The notes: generated from the sequence alone by a model not told the origin. A stretch of 64,000 bases of DNA from Nocardioides mangrovi (GCF_020073815.1 NZ_JAIQZJ010000003.1:186001-250000), one strand, 5' to 3'; positions 9,546 to 19,455 are shown, counted from the first letter of the stretch. A program made the numbers and translations.

Positions 9546-11051
9546 TCAGCCGACCCGGAGCCGGAAGCTGTCCGCGACGCAGCCGCGCAGCACCACGTTG
9601 CCCTGGTCCCGGCTGCGCTTGAGGTGCCTGATGCCCTCGGTCCGCACCCGGGCGTCGGCGAAGCGCGCGGGCACGAAGACCCGCAGCGCGCACCGGCCCG
9701 CGCGGCCCGCGTGGGTGCCCTTCAGGTCGAGCGTCCCGGCGCGCCCGTCGGAGGTCAGGCGCGTGATCGTGCCGGGCACCGCGCGAGCGGTCGGCCGGCT
9801 GAGGGTGTCGCCGAACGCCGGGTCGATCGGCTGCGCGACCTGGTCGGGGCAGGTGTAGCGGTTGAGGCTCGGCGACACCGGGTCGGGCTCGCCGCCGGGC
9901 TGGTGCACGACGTGCGGGTTGCCGCAGGCCTGCTTCCAGTCCCACCAGGCGCCGCCGTAGAGGTGGGCGTCCTCCGCCGCGGCGTAGCGGTCGAGCGTGT
10001 CGGCGGCGTCGGCCGGGTCCGTGGGCCAGAAGCCGTACTCGCCGCCCCAGACCGTGACGCCGTGCTGCCGCGCGACCTGCTGGGCGCTCGTGAAGCCCGA
10101 GGGGATCGGGTTGGGCGAGAGCGACTCGGCGTAGATGTGCGGCGCGAAGACGAGGTTCTTGTCGGTGCTGAAGCCGCGGTCGGGCACCGGGTTGCTGCCC
10201 AGCGCCGACCACAGGACGCTCGGCTCCCAGAAGACGATGTGGTGGTAGCCGTAGCCCCAGTCCTCGCCTGCACGGATCGCGGTGATGGCCCGCGCGTAGA
10301 AGCGACCGAGGTCGGTGGTGCTGTTGCTCGCGTCGTACCCGAAGCCCGGCTCGTTGAGCAGGTCGTAGCCCGCGACGTTGCGGACCCGTGCGAAGTCCTC
10401 GGCCAGCCGGCCCCAGGTGTCGACCAGGTGCGTCTGCACGCCGACGCCGTCCGCGGCGGGCACGTCGTCGAAGAAGTTCTGCCAGGCGTGCCGGACCGCC
10501 GGCGCGAGCTCGCGCTCGCCGGTCGTGCAGGTGGAGGCGTCGTCGGTGATCGTGGCCCACGCCGGCGCGCCGTCCCAGCCGTTGTTGGGGTGGGTGCCGT
10601 CCGGGCAGGTCTCGTCGAGGGGCGTGTCGACCGCGATGCCGTAGGCGTCCTGGTGCATGTCGAGCACGACGTAGAGGTCGTACGACGCCGCCCAGCGCAC
10701 GGCCTGGCGGATCCGCGCGACGTAGTCCTCGTCGTAGGCGCCCGGGGTCGGCTCGAGCGCGGACCAGCTGACGACGAGGCGCACGGTGTTGAAGCCGAGC
10801 CGCGCGATGTCGCGGAAGTCCGTCCGGGCGATCGGGACGACCGGGGCCAGGTCGGGGTCGGCCTGGAAGTACTCCCCGAGCTGGTTCACGTTGATGCCGT
10901 GCAGCAGGACCTGGGCGTCGTGCTGGTCGCGGATCGCCGCGTGCTTGCCGTGGGTCGCGTGGAGGCGCGGGAGCGGCTCGGCGGACGCGGCGGCGCTGGG
11001 GAGGACGGGGGTCAGCAGGATCGCCGCGACGGCGACCAGAAAAGCGCGCAT
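9546..11051 (-). CDS. Secreted GH5 glycoside hydrolase, endoglycoceramidase-like
   Basis: 501 residues with a signal peptide (about 1-24, AASA cut). The GH5 barrel shows HGINVNQLGEYF, YVVLDMHQDAYG, the acid/base Glu234 in DLLNEPGF and the nucleophile Glu338 in GGEYGFWP. The DMHQD motif and spacing resemble actinobacterial endoglycoceramidases (GH5_29-like), which cut glycolipids, more than plain cellulases. The last ~80 residues form a small beta-rich domain typical of this group. It begins one base after the end of the HelD-like gene, so expression is probably coupled. Substrate is inferred; a host or plant sphingolipid, or a fungal glucosylceramide, are all possible. Confidence 0.8.
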   Translation of the reverse strand: MRAFLVAVAAILLTPVLPSAAASAEPLPRLHATHGKHAAIRDQHDAQVLLHGINVNQLGEYFQADPDLAPVVPIARTDFRDIARLGFNTVRLVVSWSALEPTPGAYDEDYVARIRQAVRWAASYDLYVVLDMHQDAYGIAVDTPLDETCPDGTHPNNGWDGAPAWATITDDASTCTTGERELAPAVRHAWQNFFDDVPAADGVGVQTHLVDTWGRLAEDFARVRNVAGYDLLNEPGFGYDASNSTTDLGRFYARAITAIRAGEDWGYGYHHIVFWEPSVLWSALGSNPVPDRGFSTDKNLVFAPHIYAESLSPNPIPSGFTSAQQVARQHGVTVWGGEYGFWPTDPADAADTLDRYAAAEDAHLYGGAWWDWKQACGNPHVVHQPGGEPDPVSPSLNRYTCPDQVAQPIDPAFGDTLSRPTARAVPGTITRLTSDGRAGTLDLKGTHAGRAGRCALRVFVPARFADARVRTEGIRHLKRSRDQGNVVLRGCVADSFRLRVG

Positions 11052-11052
11052 G

Positions 11053-13230
11053 TCACGACAGTGTGGTCAGGAGCTGCGTCGCGCGGGTGAGAACGACGTA
11101 CAACGTCGCCTTTCCGGTCGCGGACTCGTCCTCGATCTCCTGCGGCCGGACCACCACGATGCCGTCGAACTCGAGGCCCTTGGTGTCGAGGCCGGTGAGC
11201 ACCACGATCCGGTCGTCGCCGGACGGCGTGACCGAGGAGTCGACCGCCGCGCGGGCGCCGGCGGCGTCGTCGGCGACCTCGGGCCAGGACGCGAGCCAGG
11301 CGTTGACCTCGGAGCGCCTGGCCACCGGCACCACGATGCCGACGGTGCCCTCGACCCGGCCGGCCAGGTCGAGCACGGCGTCCCGGGTCGCGCTCTCGAG
11401 GTCGGAGACGCCGGTGACGACCTGCGGCTCGACGCCCGTCGAGCGGACCGCGGTCGGGAGGTCGGCGTCGAGGCCGACGCGCTGGGCGTAGGCCGCGGCG
11501 TAGGCGTAGATCTCGGCGGAGTTGCGGTAGTTGGTCGAGAGGTGGAACTCGTGGACGTCCTTGCCCTCCAGCGCAGCGGCGCGGGCGGCGGCGGACTCCT
11601 CGGCGACCGGCCACGACGACTGGGCGGGGTCGCCGACGATCGTCCACGACGCCGTGCGGCCGCGGCGGCCGACCATCCGCCACTGCATCGGCGTGAGGTC
11701 CTGCGCCTCGTCGATGAGGACGTGCGCGAAGGGGTCGTCCTCGATCTTGTGCGTCGGCGGCGCCCACGCCCGGCCGGACGGCGCGAACTCGCGGTCGGCA
11801 GCGGTGAAGAGCTCCTGCATGTCGATGCCGCCCTCGAGCAGCCCGGTGTCGTCGAGGTCGCGCTCGTCGTCGGTGCGCGCCGGGACGTCGCCGATCGCGT
11901 AGCGCAGCTCGTCGAGGAGCGGGATGTCCTCGACGGAGAGGTCGGGGTGGTTCCAGGACTTGGCGAGCAGCCGCTGCTCCTCCGGGCTGAGGATGCCCTC
12001 GGCGACCCGGGCCAGGAACTCCGGCTCGCGCAGCCAGCCGAAGACCTCGGCCGCGTCGAGCGGCGGCCACCAGGCGGCGACGAAGTCGACGAACGACCGC
12101 TCGGAGAGCAGGTCGTCGTCGAACGCCTCGCGGCCGCGGTCGCGACCGCGCTCGCCGCGGACCTGGCGCCACATCGCGTCGAGCAGCGCGCCGGCCACCC
12201 GCGGGAGCTGGCGGTTGCGGCGGCCCTGCGACATCAGGTTGCGGCGGATGTTCCCCAGGATGCCGCGGTCGAGCACGATCGTGTCGTCGCGCCAGAAGAT
12301 CCGGAACTCGCGCGGGCTGCCCGGCGCCTGCTGCCGCGCCGTCCGCCGCATCACCTCGGCCATCCGGCCGGCGCCCTTGACGTCGGCGACGGCCGGCTCG
12401 TCGTGGCGGGTGGCGCGGACGCCGTCGACGACCTCGCCGAGCGAGCGCAGCGCGACCGCGGTCTCGCCGAGGCTCGGCAGCACCCGCTCGATGTAGCGCA
12501 TGAAGACGCCGCTGGGGCCGACGACGAGGACGCCGCCGCTCTCGTAGCGGCGGCGGTCGCTGTAGAGCAGGAACGCCGCACGGTGCAGCGCGACCACGGT
12601 CTTGCCCGTGCCGGGACCGCCGGAGATCGCGACGACGCCCTTGCCGGGCGCGCGGATCGCCTTGTCCTGCTCGGCCTGGATGGTGGCCACGATCGAGTGC
12701 ATCGAGCGGTCGCGGGCGCGGGAGAGCTGCGCCATCAGCGCGCCCTCGCCGACGATCGGGAGGTCCGTCTCCGCGTCGGCGTCGAGCAGCTCGTCCTCGA
12801 CACCGACGACCGCGCGGCCGGCGGCGCGCAGCACCCGGCGGCGTACGACGCGCTGCGGCTCCGCGGCGGTGGCCTGGTAGAAGACCGCGGCGGCCGGGGC
12901 GCGCCAGTCGATGAGCAGCGAGTCGCGGTTGGCGTCGCGCAGCCCGATCCGGCCGATGTAGCGCGGCTCCGGGTCGAGCTCGGGCTGCATGTCGAGGCGC
13001 CCGAAGACCAGGCCCTCGTGCGCGGCGTCGAGCTGCGCGATCCGGCGAGCGGCCTGGAAGACCATGGCGTCGCGCTCGACGAGGCCGCCCTCGTGCCCGA
13101 GGCGGCCACGACTGTGACCCTCCGTGGCGATGGCCTGCGCGGCCTTGGCCGACGCCTCCAGCTGCACGTAGACGCGATCCACGAACGCCTGCTCGGCAGC
13201 GATCTCCCGCTCCACCAGCTCTTCCGACAA
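11053..13230 (-). CDS. helD: HelD/HelR-type RNA polymerase-associated helicase
   Basis: 725 residues, TTG start with GAGGGG eight bases upstream. Superfamily 1 (UvrD-like) ATPase: Walker A GGPGTGKT at 204-211, Walker B HVLIDEAQDLTPMQ, VGDPAQSSW and the C-terminal VLTGLDTKGLEFDGIVVV and VLTRATQLL motifs. The N-terminal coiled arm (about 1-70) and the RYIGRIGLRDAN/LIDWRAP segments are those of HelD proteins, which pull stalled RNA polymerase off DNA; HelR members give rifamycin tolerance. I looked for the rifamycin-associated element upstream (13231-13279) and saw none. A UvrD DNA helicase role is the less likely alternative. Confidence 0.85.
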   Translation of the reverse strand: MSEELVEREIAAEQAFVDRVYVQLEASAKAAQAIATEGHSRGRLGHEGGLVERDAMVFQAARRIAQLDAAHEGLVFGRLDMQPELDPEPRYIGRIGLRDANRDSLLIDWRAPAAAVFYQATAAEPQRVVRRRVLRAAGRAVVGVEDELLDADAETDLPIVGEGALMAQLSRARDRSMHSIVATIQAEQDKAIRAPGKGVVAISGGPGTGKTVVALHRAAFLLYSDRRRYESGGVLVVGPSGVFMRYIERVLPSLGETAVALRSLGEVVDGVRATRHDEPAVADVKGAGRMAEVMRRTARQQAPGSPREFRIFWRDDTIVLDRGILGNIRRNLMSQGRRNRQLPRVAGALLDAMWRQVRGERGRDRGREAFDDDLLSERSFVDFVAAWWPPLDAAEVFGWLREPEFLARVAEGILSPEEQRLLAKSWNHPDLSVEDIPLLDELRYAIGDVPARTDDERDLDDTGLLEGGIDMQELFTAADREFAPSGRAWAPPTHKIEDDPFAHVLIDEAQDLTPMQWRMVGRRGRTASWTIVGDPAQSSWPVAEESAAARAAALEGKDVHEFHLSTNYRNSAEIYAYAAAYAQRVGLDADLPTAVRSTGVEPQVVTGVSDLESATRDAVLDLAGRVEGTVGIVVPVARRSEVNAWLASWPEVADDAAGARAAVDSSVTPSGDDRIVVLTGLDTKGLEFDGIVVVRPQEIEDESATGKATLYVVLTRATQLLTTLS

Positions 13231-13279
13231 CGCCCTGTCCCCTCAACAGTTTCAGCGAGTCGACAAGCCTACCTGCCCG

Positions 13280-14041
13280 TTACCTCTTGCGAGACAGGAA
13301 CTCCGTCATCGCGGTCCTCGCCTCGTCGGAGGCGAAGAGCCGGGCCGACAGCTCGGCCATCTCGGCGCCGTGAGCGTCGATCCGGGCGACCAGCTCGCGG
13401 TTGAGGATCCGCTTCGACTCCCGCAGCCCCTGGGCGGCGCCGGTGGCGAGCGAGGCGCAGACCGCGGCGACCTGGGCGTCGAGGTCGTCGGCGGGGACGG
13501 CCCGCGTGACCAGCCCGTACGACGCCGCCTCGGCGCCGCTGAAGACCTCGCCGCCGAGGGTGGTGAGCGCCGCGGCCCGCGGGCTCATCCGGTGGTGGAC
13601 CGTCAGGGAGATGATTGCCGCGGCCAGTCCGAGCTTGACCTCGGTGAGCGCGAACGTCGCGTCCTCCGCGGCGACCGCGATGTCGGAGGCCGCGACGATG
13701 CCGATCCCGCCGGCGCGCACCGCGCCGTACAGGCGGGTGACGACGGGCTTGTCGAGGGTGGCGATCAGGCGCTGGAGCTCGACGATGCGGCGGGCGCCCT
13801 CGTCCATGCCGCCGGTGGACGCCTCGGACAGGTCGGCGCCCGAGCAGAAGACCCGGCCCTCGGAGGTGATCAGGACGACCTTCACCTCGTCGTCGGCCGC
13901 GGCCCGCTCGATGCCCTCGAACAGCTCGGTGACGAGCTGGCGGGAGAGCGCGTTGCGGTTGTGCGGCGAGTCGAGGGTGATCGTTGCGACCTGGTCGGCG
14001 ACGGCGTAGTGCACGAGTTCAACGGGAGCGGGCTCGGACAT
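13280..14041 (-). CDS. Enoyl-CoA hydratase/isomerase family protein
   Basis: 253 residues from ATG 14041. Crotonase fold: NRNALSRQL, the oxyanion segment CSGADLSE, then RAGGIGIVAASDIAVA and FALTEVKLGL. In classical hydratases the third segment reads GGGCEL with a catalytic Glu; here the position is Gly/Ile, whereas the second Glu (ALTEVKLG) is kept. The protein may therefore be an isomerase, a hydrolase or a weak hydratase rather than a standard beta-oxidation enzyme. It lies 47 nt after the DUF11-repeat gene and 49 nt before helD, all on the minus strand. Confidence 0.82.
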   Translation of the reverse strand: MSEPAPVELVHYAVADQVATITLDSPHNRNALSRQLVTELFEGIERAAADDEVKVVLITSEGRVFCSGADLSEASTGGMDEGARRIVELQRLIATLDKPVVTRLYGAVRAGGIGIVAASDIAVAAEDATFALTEVKLGLAAAIISLTVHHRMSPRAAALTTLGGEVFSGAEAASYGLVTRAVPADDLDAQVAAVCASLATGAAQGLRESKRILNRELVARIDAHGAEMAELSARLFASDEARTAMTEFLSRKR

Positions 14042-14088
14042 GCGGCCATCCTGCCGCACGTCCGAGCCCGTCTCGCCCGGCTCCCCGG

Positions 14089-17000
14089 TCAGCGCTTGAT
14101 GCGCACCGTCCGGGTGGTGCCGTCGATCGTCAGCTTCGCCTTCTTCAGGCCCTTGCCGAGCAGCTTCCTGCCGGCCCGGGTCGTCTTCAGGTGCAGCGTC
14201 GCCTTCTTGCCGGCCTTGATCCGGTAGCTGCCCTTCGCCAGGAGCGTGCCCTGCGCGGTGAGGGTCGCCTGGCCCGAGCAGCTGCCGACGCCGGTGCTGC
14301 AGGAGACGGTGGCGGCGACCCGCGAGGAGCTGACCGTGACCAGCGGAGCGACCGGGGTGACGGCCGGCGACACCTGGATGGTGGCGCTGTCGCTGTTGTC
14401 GCCGGCCTGGCTCTCCGGGGTCGAGGTCGTCACGTTCGCGGTGTTGACGATGTGCCCGCCCTGGTCGGCGCCCTTCTCCGTCCGGTTGGCGAGGCAGAGG
14501 AGGTAGAGGTCGGCGCCGAGAGGCTGGTTCGTCGGGTTGTAGAACTGGAAGACCCGGACGATCGGCCGCGGGTCGTTGCCGAGCACGGCGAGGCCCTCGT
14601 CGACGTCGTACCCGGCCACGATGCCCTTGGCGTCGGCCGCGCAGGACAGCGTCACCTCCATGGTCTGGCCGGCCGGGACGGTGACCGACCTGCGCACCTC
14701 GGAGAAGCCCAGCGCGTGGGTGTGGCCGTTGGCGACGCTGACCAGGTTGTCGAGGCAGCGCAGGGTGAACGTCGCCTGGGTGGCACCGTCGCTGCCGTCG
14801 TTGACGACCGCGAAGACCCAGCCGTTCGAGTCGTCCGGGTAGGTCGTCAGGACGGGCGCGACCCCGTCGAGCTGGTAGCCCGGCTGGATCGGCGTCTGGC
14901 CCGCGGCGCAGGTCAGCGTGGTCGCGGTGCGCCCCACGGGCAGCGCCACGGTCTGGCTGATCGGGCTGCCGACCACGAGGTCGTGGACGTGACCGTTGAC
15001 GTTCTCGCTCTCGATCTTGACGCAGACGCCGAAGACCTTGGCCTGGGCACGACCGGTCGCCTCGTTGACGAAGGTCGAGGTCCAGCCCGTGTCGCCGACC
15101 GCGTGGTTGGCGGTCATGTGCATGTCGGCGAGCGTGCCGGTGCCCTGGTCGACGTGGTCGATGCGGCCGGAGCCGTCGGTGACCTCGTAGCCCGCCATGC
15201 ACTGGGCGGTACCGGTCGCGGTGTCACCGGCCTCGACGTCGACCTGGACCTCGGTCTTCTGCACGTCGAAGAGGTGCTGGTGGTCCGCGCCGATCGCCGG
15301 GAGCGGGTCGACCTTCACCCGGACGTCGAAGCTCCGGGTCGCGCCGGCGGGGACGGTGCCGATCTCGCAACGCACCGTCGAGCCGGTGCGGGTGCACGGC
15401 GCGTCCGCGGACACGTAGGTCACCCCGGTCGGCAGGGCGTCGGTGATGACGACGTCCCGCGCGTCGGCCGCGCCGGTGTTGGTGACGGTCAGGGTGTAGG
15501 TGACGACGTCACCGACGTGCGGCGTGGCGTCGTCGACCGTCTTGCGGATCGTGACGTTGGTGACCGTCGGCTGGACCGAGGTCGTGGTGGAGTCCGTGTC
15601 CTGCACGGTGCCGCCGCTCGGCGTCGTGCCCGTCGCGGTCGCGGTGTTGTCGACCTTGCCGGCGGCCACGTCGGTCGGGGTGACCGTGTAGGTGACGTCC
15701 GTGCAGTCGAAGGACTCGCCGGGCTCGAGGCCGGCCGTCGGGCAGGTGACCGGTCCGACCTTCGGGTCGCTCACCGTCACCGGGTCCAGGTGCACGTTGC
15801 CGGTGTTGGTGACGCGGAAGGAGTAGGTGATGGTGTCGCCGGCGTCCGGTCCGTTGCCGTCGGTGTCGACGAGCGGGCCGGCGGTCTTCACCAGCTGGAT
15901 CGCGCCGGTGGCGGGGAGGTCGACCGTGCGGCTGTCGTCGTCGGCGACCGTGCCGCCGCTCGGCGTGGTGCCGGTGGCGGTCGCGGTGTTGTCGACCGAG
16001 CCGTGGTCGATGTCGGCCTGCGTGAGCGTGTAGGTCCGCGGATCGCAGCTGACCGACGCGCCCGGCGCCAGCGGCGCCGTCGGGCAGGTGACCGGTCCGA
16101 CCTTCGGGTCGGCGACGGTCACGTTGGTGAGCGTCACGTTGCCGGTGTTGGTGACCTTGAAGGTGTAGGTGATCGTGTCACCGTCGTCGAGGCCGTTGCC
16201 GTTGACGTCGTAGACCGAGCCGGCGGACTTGAGCAGCTCGATGCCCGGGTGCGGGGCGATCGGCGTGGTCGTCGAGTCGCTGTTGGTGACCGGCGACCCG
16301 GTCGGCGGGGTGCCCGACGCGGTCGCGGTGTTGTCGACCGTCCCGGCGTCGATGTCCGCCTGGGTCACGACGTACGCCGCGGCGGTGCAGGTGACCGACG
16401 CGCCCGGCGCGAGGCCGCCGTTCGGGCAGGTGACGGTGCCGACCTTGGGGTCGTTGACCTTGATCGGGTTCAGCGTGACGTTGCCGGTGTTGGTCACCGC
16501 GAAGGTGTAGGTGATCTTGCCGTTGGTCACCGGACCGGCGGACTTGTCCAGGTGGATGCTCGGAGCGGCCGGGACGGGGGTGGTGGTCGAGTCGGTGTCG
16601 GTGAGCTTGGTGCCGCTCGGCGCGGTGCCGGTCGTGGTCGCGGTGTTGTCGACGTGACCGGCGTCCACGTCGGCCTGGGTCAGGGTGTACGTCGTCGTGG
16701 TGCAGCTGATCGACGCGCCCGGGGCGACCGCGCCGCTCGGGCAGGTGATCGTGCCGCCGAGCTTCGGGTCGTTCAGCGTGACCGGGTCGAGGGTCACGTT
16801 GCCGGTGTTCTTGACCGTGAAGGTGTAGGTGATCTTGCCGTTGGTCAGCGGGCCCGCGACCTTGTCGAGCGTGATCGCCGGGCCCTGCGGCACCGGGGTC
16901 GTGGTCGAGTCGGTGTCGGTGACCTTGGTGCCGGACGGCGCCGTACCGGTCGTCGTCGCGGTGTTCTGGACGGTGCCGGCGTCCACGTCGGCCTGCGTCA

Positions 17001-19455
17001 GCGTGTACGTCGTCGACGTGCAGGTCGTGTTCGCGCCCGGCGCCAGCGTGGTCGCCGCGCACGTGATCGTGCCGCCGAGCTTCGGGTCGGTGAGGCCGAC
17101 CGCGGTGAGCGTCACGGTGCCGATGTTGGTCACCTTGAACGAGTAGGTGATCTTGCCGTTGGTGAGCGGACCGGCCGTCTTGTCGAGCTCGATGGCCGGC
17201 GTTCCGGGCAGCGTGGTCGTGGTCGAGTCGGTATCGGTGACCTTGGCGCCGGACGGCGAGGTGCCGGTCGTGGTCGCGGTGTTCTGGACCTTGCCGGCGT
17301 CGGTGTCGGCCTGCGTCAGCGTGTAGACCTTCGAGCCGCAGGTCACCGACGCGCCGGGCGCGAGCGTGGTCGGCGAGCAGCTGATGCCGGACGGGAACAT
17401 CGGGTCGGTGACGCCCACCGCTGTGAAGGTCACGTTGCCGGTGTTGGTCACCTTGAAGCCGTAGGTGATGGTGCCGTTGGAGATCGCGCTCGCGGTCTTG
17501 TCGAGCTCGATCGCGGGCAGCGCCGGGACCACCGTCGTGGTCGAGTCGGTGCCGGTCACCGGCGAGCCGGTCGGCGGCGTACCGGACGCGGTGGCGGTGT
17601 TGTCGACCTTGCCGGCGTTCACGTCGGCCTGGGTCAGGACGTACGCCGCGGCGGTGCAGGTGACGGTCGCGCCGGGCGCGAGCGCGCCGCTCGGGCAGGT
17701 CACGGTGCCGACCTTCGTGTCGGCCACGGTGACCGGGTTGAGCGGGACGTTGCCGGTGTTGGTCACCTTGAAGGAGTAGGTGATCGTGTCGCCGGCGTCG
17801 GGGCCGTTGCCGTCGACGTCGGTGATCGCGCCGGCGGTCTTGTCGAGGGTCAGCGCGGGCTTGGCCGGGATGAGGACGCTGACCGAGTCGGTGTCGGTGA
17901 CCGTCACGTTGTTGGTCGCCTTGCCGCTGGTGGTCGCGGTGTTGTCGACCTTGCCGGCGTTCACGTCGGCCTGGGTCAGCGTGTAGGTCCTCGACGAGCA
18001 GGTGACCGAGGCGCCGACGGCCAGCGTCGTCGGCGAGCAGGTGATGCCCGCGAGCATCGGGTCGGTGACGCCGACCGTGCTGAGCGCGACGTTGCCGGTG
18101 TTGGTGACCTTGAAGCCGTAGGTGACGGTGTCGCCGGCGTCGGGACCGTTGCCGTCGAGGTCGGCGATCGCGGACGCGGTCTTGTCGAGCTCGATGGCGG
18201 GCAGGATCGGGAGGTCGGTGAAGGTGCAGATCACCGTCGCGCCCGACGTGCTCGGCATCGTGAAGGTGCCGGTGCTGCCGGACCCGGAGGCGACCGTCGT
18301 ACCACCGGCCTGCTCGACGCACTTCCAGGTCGGGGTGAAGTAGTCGTTGAGGTCGGTGCCGCCCGCGGCTGTCTGGGTGATCGTGTAGGTCGTGCCGGGG
18401 AGCACGACGACCGGGCCGGCGACCTCGGCATCGGTGTTCTGCAGGCCCGTGTCGGTGCCGGCGGTGGTGCCCGTGTTGCCGGTCGTCACGCCGCTGCCGG
18501 TGATGGTGACCTTGAACTGGTCGGCGGCGTCGTGACGGCCCTGCGGCAGGTCGACCCGGGCGGCGGCGGTGCTCGGCGACGAGCACGAGGCCATGTCGTG
18601 GAGGTTGAGCGAGACCGTCTTGGTCTGGACGAGGACGCCGCTGGTCGGGTTGACCTTGAGGACCTTGCCGGCGCCGGTGCCGATGATCAGGTAGCCGTTG
18701 CCGTCGAAGGCCATCGAGGCGTACTGCCCCGAGTTCTCGGGGAGCGTGGCGAGCGAGGTGGCGGCGAGGGAGGAGCTGCCCGCGGTGCTCGGCAGCGGGC
18801 CGTTGACCCGGGCGAGGGTGCCGGCCGCGGTGGTGCTCGCGTTGCTGACGACGTAGAGGTTGCCGACGGCGTCGAAGGCCATGTCGCCGTTGTTGGACAG
18901 GCCGCTGATGGTGCCGACCTGGCCGATGCCGGTGTTGGTGCTGGTGTTGAAGGCGTAGAGCTTCCAGGGCGAGCCGCCGGCGGCGTAGTAGTAGAGGCCG
19001 TTGACCGGGTTGATCGCGCCCGCGATCACGCTGCCGGCGCTGCTGTTGGAGGACAGGCTGTAGGTGTCCTCGTCGTTGGTCGACGCGTCGAAGCGGACGA
19101 CGTCGTTGCTGGTGCGGTCGAAGGCGTAGATGTAGCGGCCGCCGCCGTTGGGCAGGGCGAGCGCGTTGAGCGTGTGGCTGCCGGCGTCGATCGTCCCGTT
19201 GGCGGTGAAGGTGCCGGCGGTCGGGTTGATCTTGCTGATCGCGTGGGAGTCGCCGTCGATGCTGTAGACGACGTCGGCGGCACAGGCGAAGCTCGGCGAG
19301 GACGACGAGCCGCTGCCGCCGCCGGTCGCCCGCGCGGGTGCCGTCGGCAGCAGCGCGAGCGCCACGGCTGCGAGTGCGGCGACGAGCAGGAACACCCCGG
19401 TACGTCGTACCGGGTCCGCTGCGTGCGGACGCGAAATTGCGCGCGACAGTGACAT
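14089..19455 (-). CDS. Very large secreted DUF11-repeat protein with N-terminal propeller-like domain
   Basis: 1788 residues from ATG 19455 (GGGGGG about 12 nt upstream). Signal peptide about 1-44 ending PARATGG. Residues about 55-300 carry repeated short beta motifs (VVYSIDGDSHAISKINPTAG, GRYIYAFDRTSNDVVRFD, GLYYYAAGGSPWKLYAF) typical of a beta propeller. About 300-415 is a prealbumin-like domain. From 420 to ~1295 there are eight repeats of ~110 residues, each beginning like AIELDKTA, with FKVTNTGNV, AC-type CSPTTLAPGASVTC and TLTQADVNAGKVDNTATT; a canonical DUF11 domain starts near 1301. The C-terminus is a basic ~80-residue beta domain (LKTTRAGRKLLGKGLKKAKL). There is no LPxTG or membrane anchor, so it is released or loosely bound. 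A surface structural or adhesive role is inferred. Confidence 0.85.
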   Translation of the reverse strand: MSLSRAISRPHAADPVRRTGVFLLVAALAAVALALLPTAPARATGGGSGSSSSPSFACAADVVYSIDGDSHAISKINPTAGTFTANGTIDAGSHTLNALALPNGGGRYIYAFDRTSNDVVRFDASTNDEDTYSLSSNSSAGSVIAGAINPVNGLYYYAAGGSPWKLYAFNTSTNTGIGQVGTISGLSNNGDMAFDAVGNLYVVSNASTTAAGTLARVNGPLPSTAGSSSLAATSLATLPENSGQYASMAFDGNGYLIIGTGAGKVLKVNPTSGVLVQTKTVSLNLHDMASCSSPSTAAARVDLPQGRHDAADQFKVTITGSGVTTGNTGTTAGTDTGLQNTDAEVAGPVVVLPGTTYTITQTAAGGTDLNDYFTPTWKCVEQAGGTTVASGSGSTGTFTMPSTSGATVICTFTDLPILPAIELDKTASAIADLDGNGPDAGDTVTYGFKVTNTGNVALSTVGVTDPMLAGITCSPTTLAVGASVTCSSRTYTLTQADVNAGKVDNTATTSGKATNNVTVTDTDSVSVLIPAKPALTLDKTAGAITDVDGNGPDAGDTITYSFKVTNTGNVPLNPVTVADTKVGTVTCPSGALAPGATVTCTAAAYVLTQADVNAGKVDNTATASGTPPTGSPVTGTDSTTTVVPALPAIELDKTASAISNGTITYGFKVTNTGNVTFTAVGVTDPMFPSGISCSPTTLAPGASVTCGSKVYTLTQADTDAGKVQNTATTTGTSPSGAKVTDTDSTTTTLPGTPAIELDKTAGPLTNGKITYSFKVTNIGTVTLTAVGLTDPKLGGTITCAATTLAPGANTTCTSTTYTLTQADVDAGTVQNTATTTGTAPSGTKVTDTDSTTTPVPQGPAITLDKVAGPLTNGKITYTFTVKNTGNVTLDPVTLNDPKLGGTITCPSGAVAPGASISCTTTTYTLTQADVDAGHVDNTATTTGTAPSGTKLTDTDSTTTPVPAAPSIHLDKSAGPVTNGKITYTFAVTNTGNVTLNPIKVNDPKVGTVTCPNGGLAPGASVTCTAAAYVVTQADIDAGTVDNTATASGTPPTGSPVTNSDSTTTPIAPHPGIELLKSAGSVYDVNGNGLDDGDTITYTFKVTNTGNVTLTNVTVADPKVGPVTCPTAPLAPGASVSCDPRTYTLTQADIDHGSVDNTATATGTTPSGGTVADDDSRTVDLPATGAIQLVKTAGPLVDTDGNGPDAGDTITYSFRVTNTGNVHLDPVTVSDPKVGPVTCPTAGLEPGESFDCTDVTYTVTPTDVAAGKVDNTATATGTTPSGGTVQDTDSTTTSVQPTVTNVTIRKTVDDATPHVGDVVTYTLTVTNTGAADARDVVITDALPTGVTYVSADAPCTRTGSTVRCEIGTVPAGATRSFDVRVKVDPLPAIGADHQHLFDVQKTEVQVDVEAGDTATGTAQCMAGYEVTDGSGRIDHVDQGTGTLADMHMTANHAVGDTGWTSTFVNEATGRAQAKVFGVCVKIESENVNGHVHDLVVGSPISQTVALPVGRTATTLTCAAGQTPIQPGYQLDGVAPVLTTYPDDSNGWVFAVVNDGSDGATQATFTLRCLDNLVSVANGHTHALGFSEVRRSVTVPAGQTMEVTLSCAADAKGIVAGYDVDEGLAVLGNDPRPIVRVFQFYNPTNQPLGADLYLLCLANRTEKGADQGGHIVNTANVTTSTPESQAGDNSDSATIQVSPAVTPVAPLVTVSSSRVAATVSCSTGVGSCSGQATLTAQGTLLAKGSYRIKAGKKATLHLKTTRAGRKLLGKGLKKAKLTIDGTTRTVRIKR

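Noticed and set aside
13231..13279. Rifamycin-associated element upstream of helD
   Set aside because: No GGGGCTTGC...GCAAGCCC-type repeat is present in the gap.
14400..18200. Periodic DNA repeats resembling a satellite or CRISPR array
   Set aside because: The period (~330 bp) and variation match the eight protein repeats of the DUF11 gene, with silent changes; no short spacers.
13984..19452. 1822-codon open frame on the plus strand, antisense to the DUF11 gene, and many similar long antisense frames in the window
   Set aside because: Their composition is Arg/Gly/Val/Asp-rich shadow coding caused by GC-rich third positions; they have no domains, no sensible starts and lie opposite well-identified genes.
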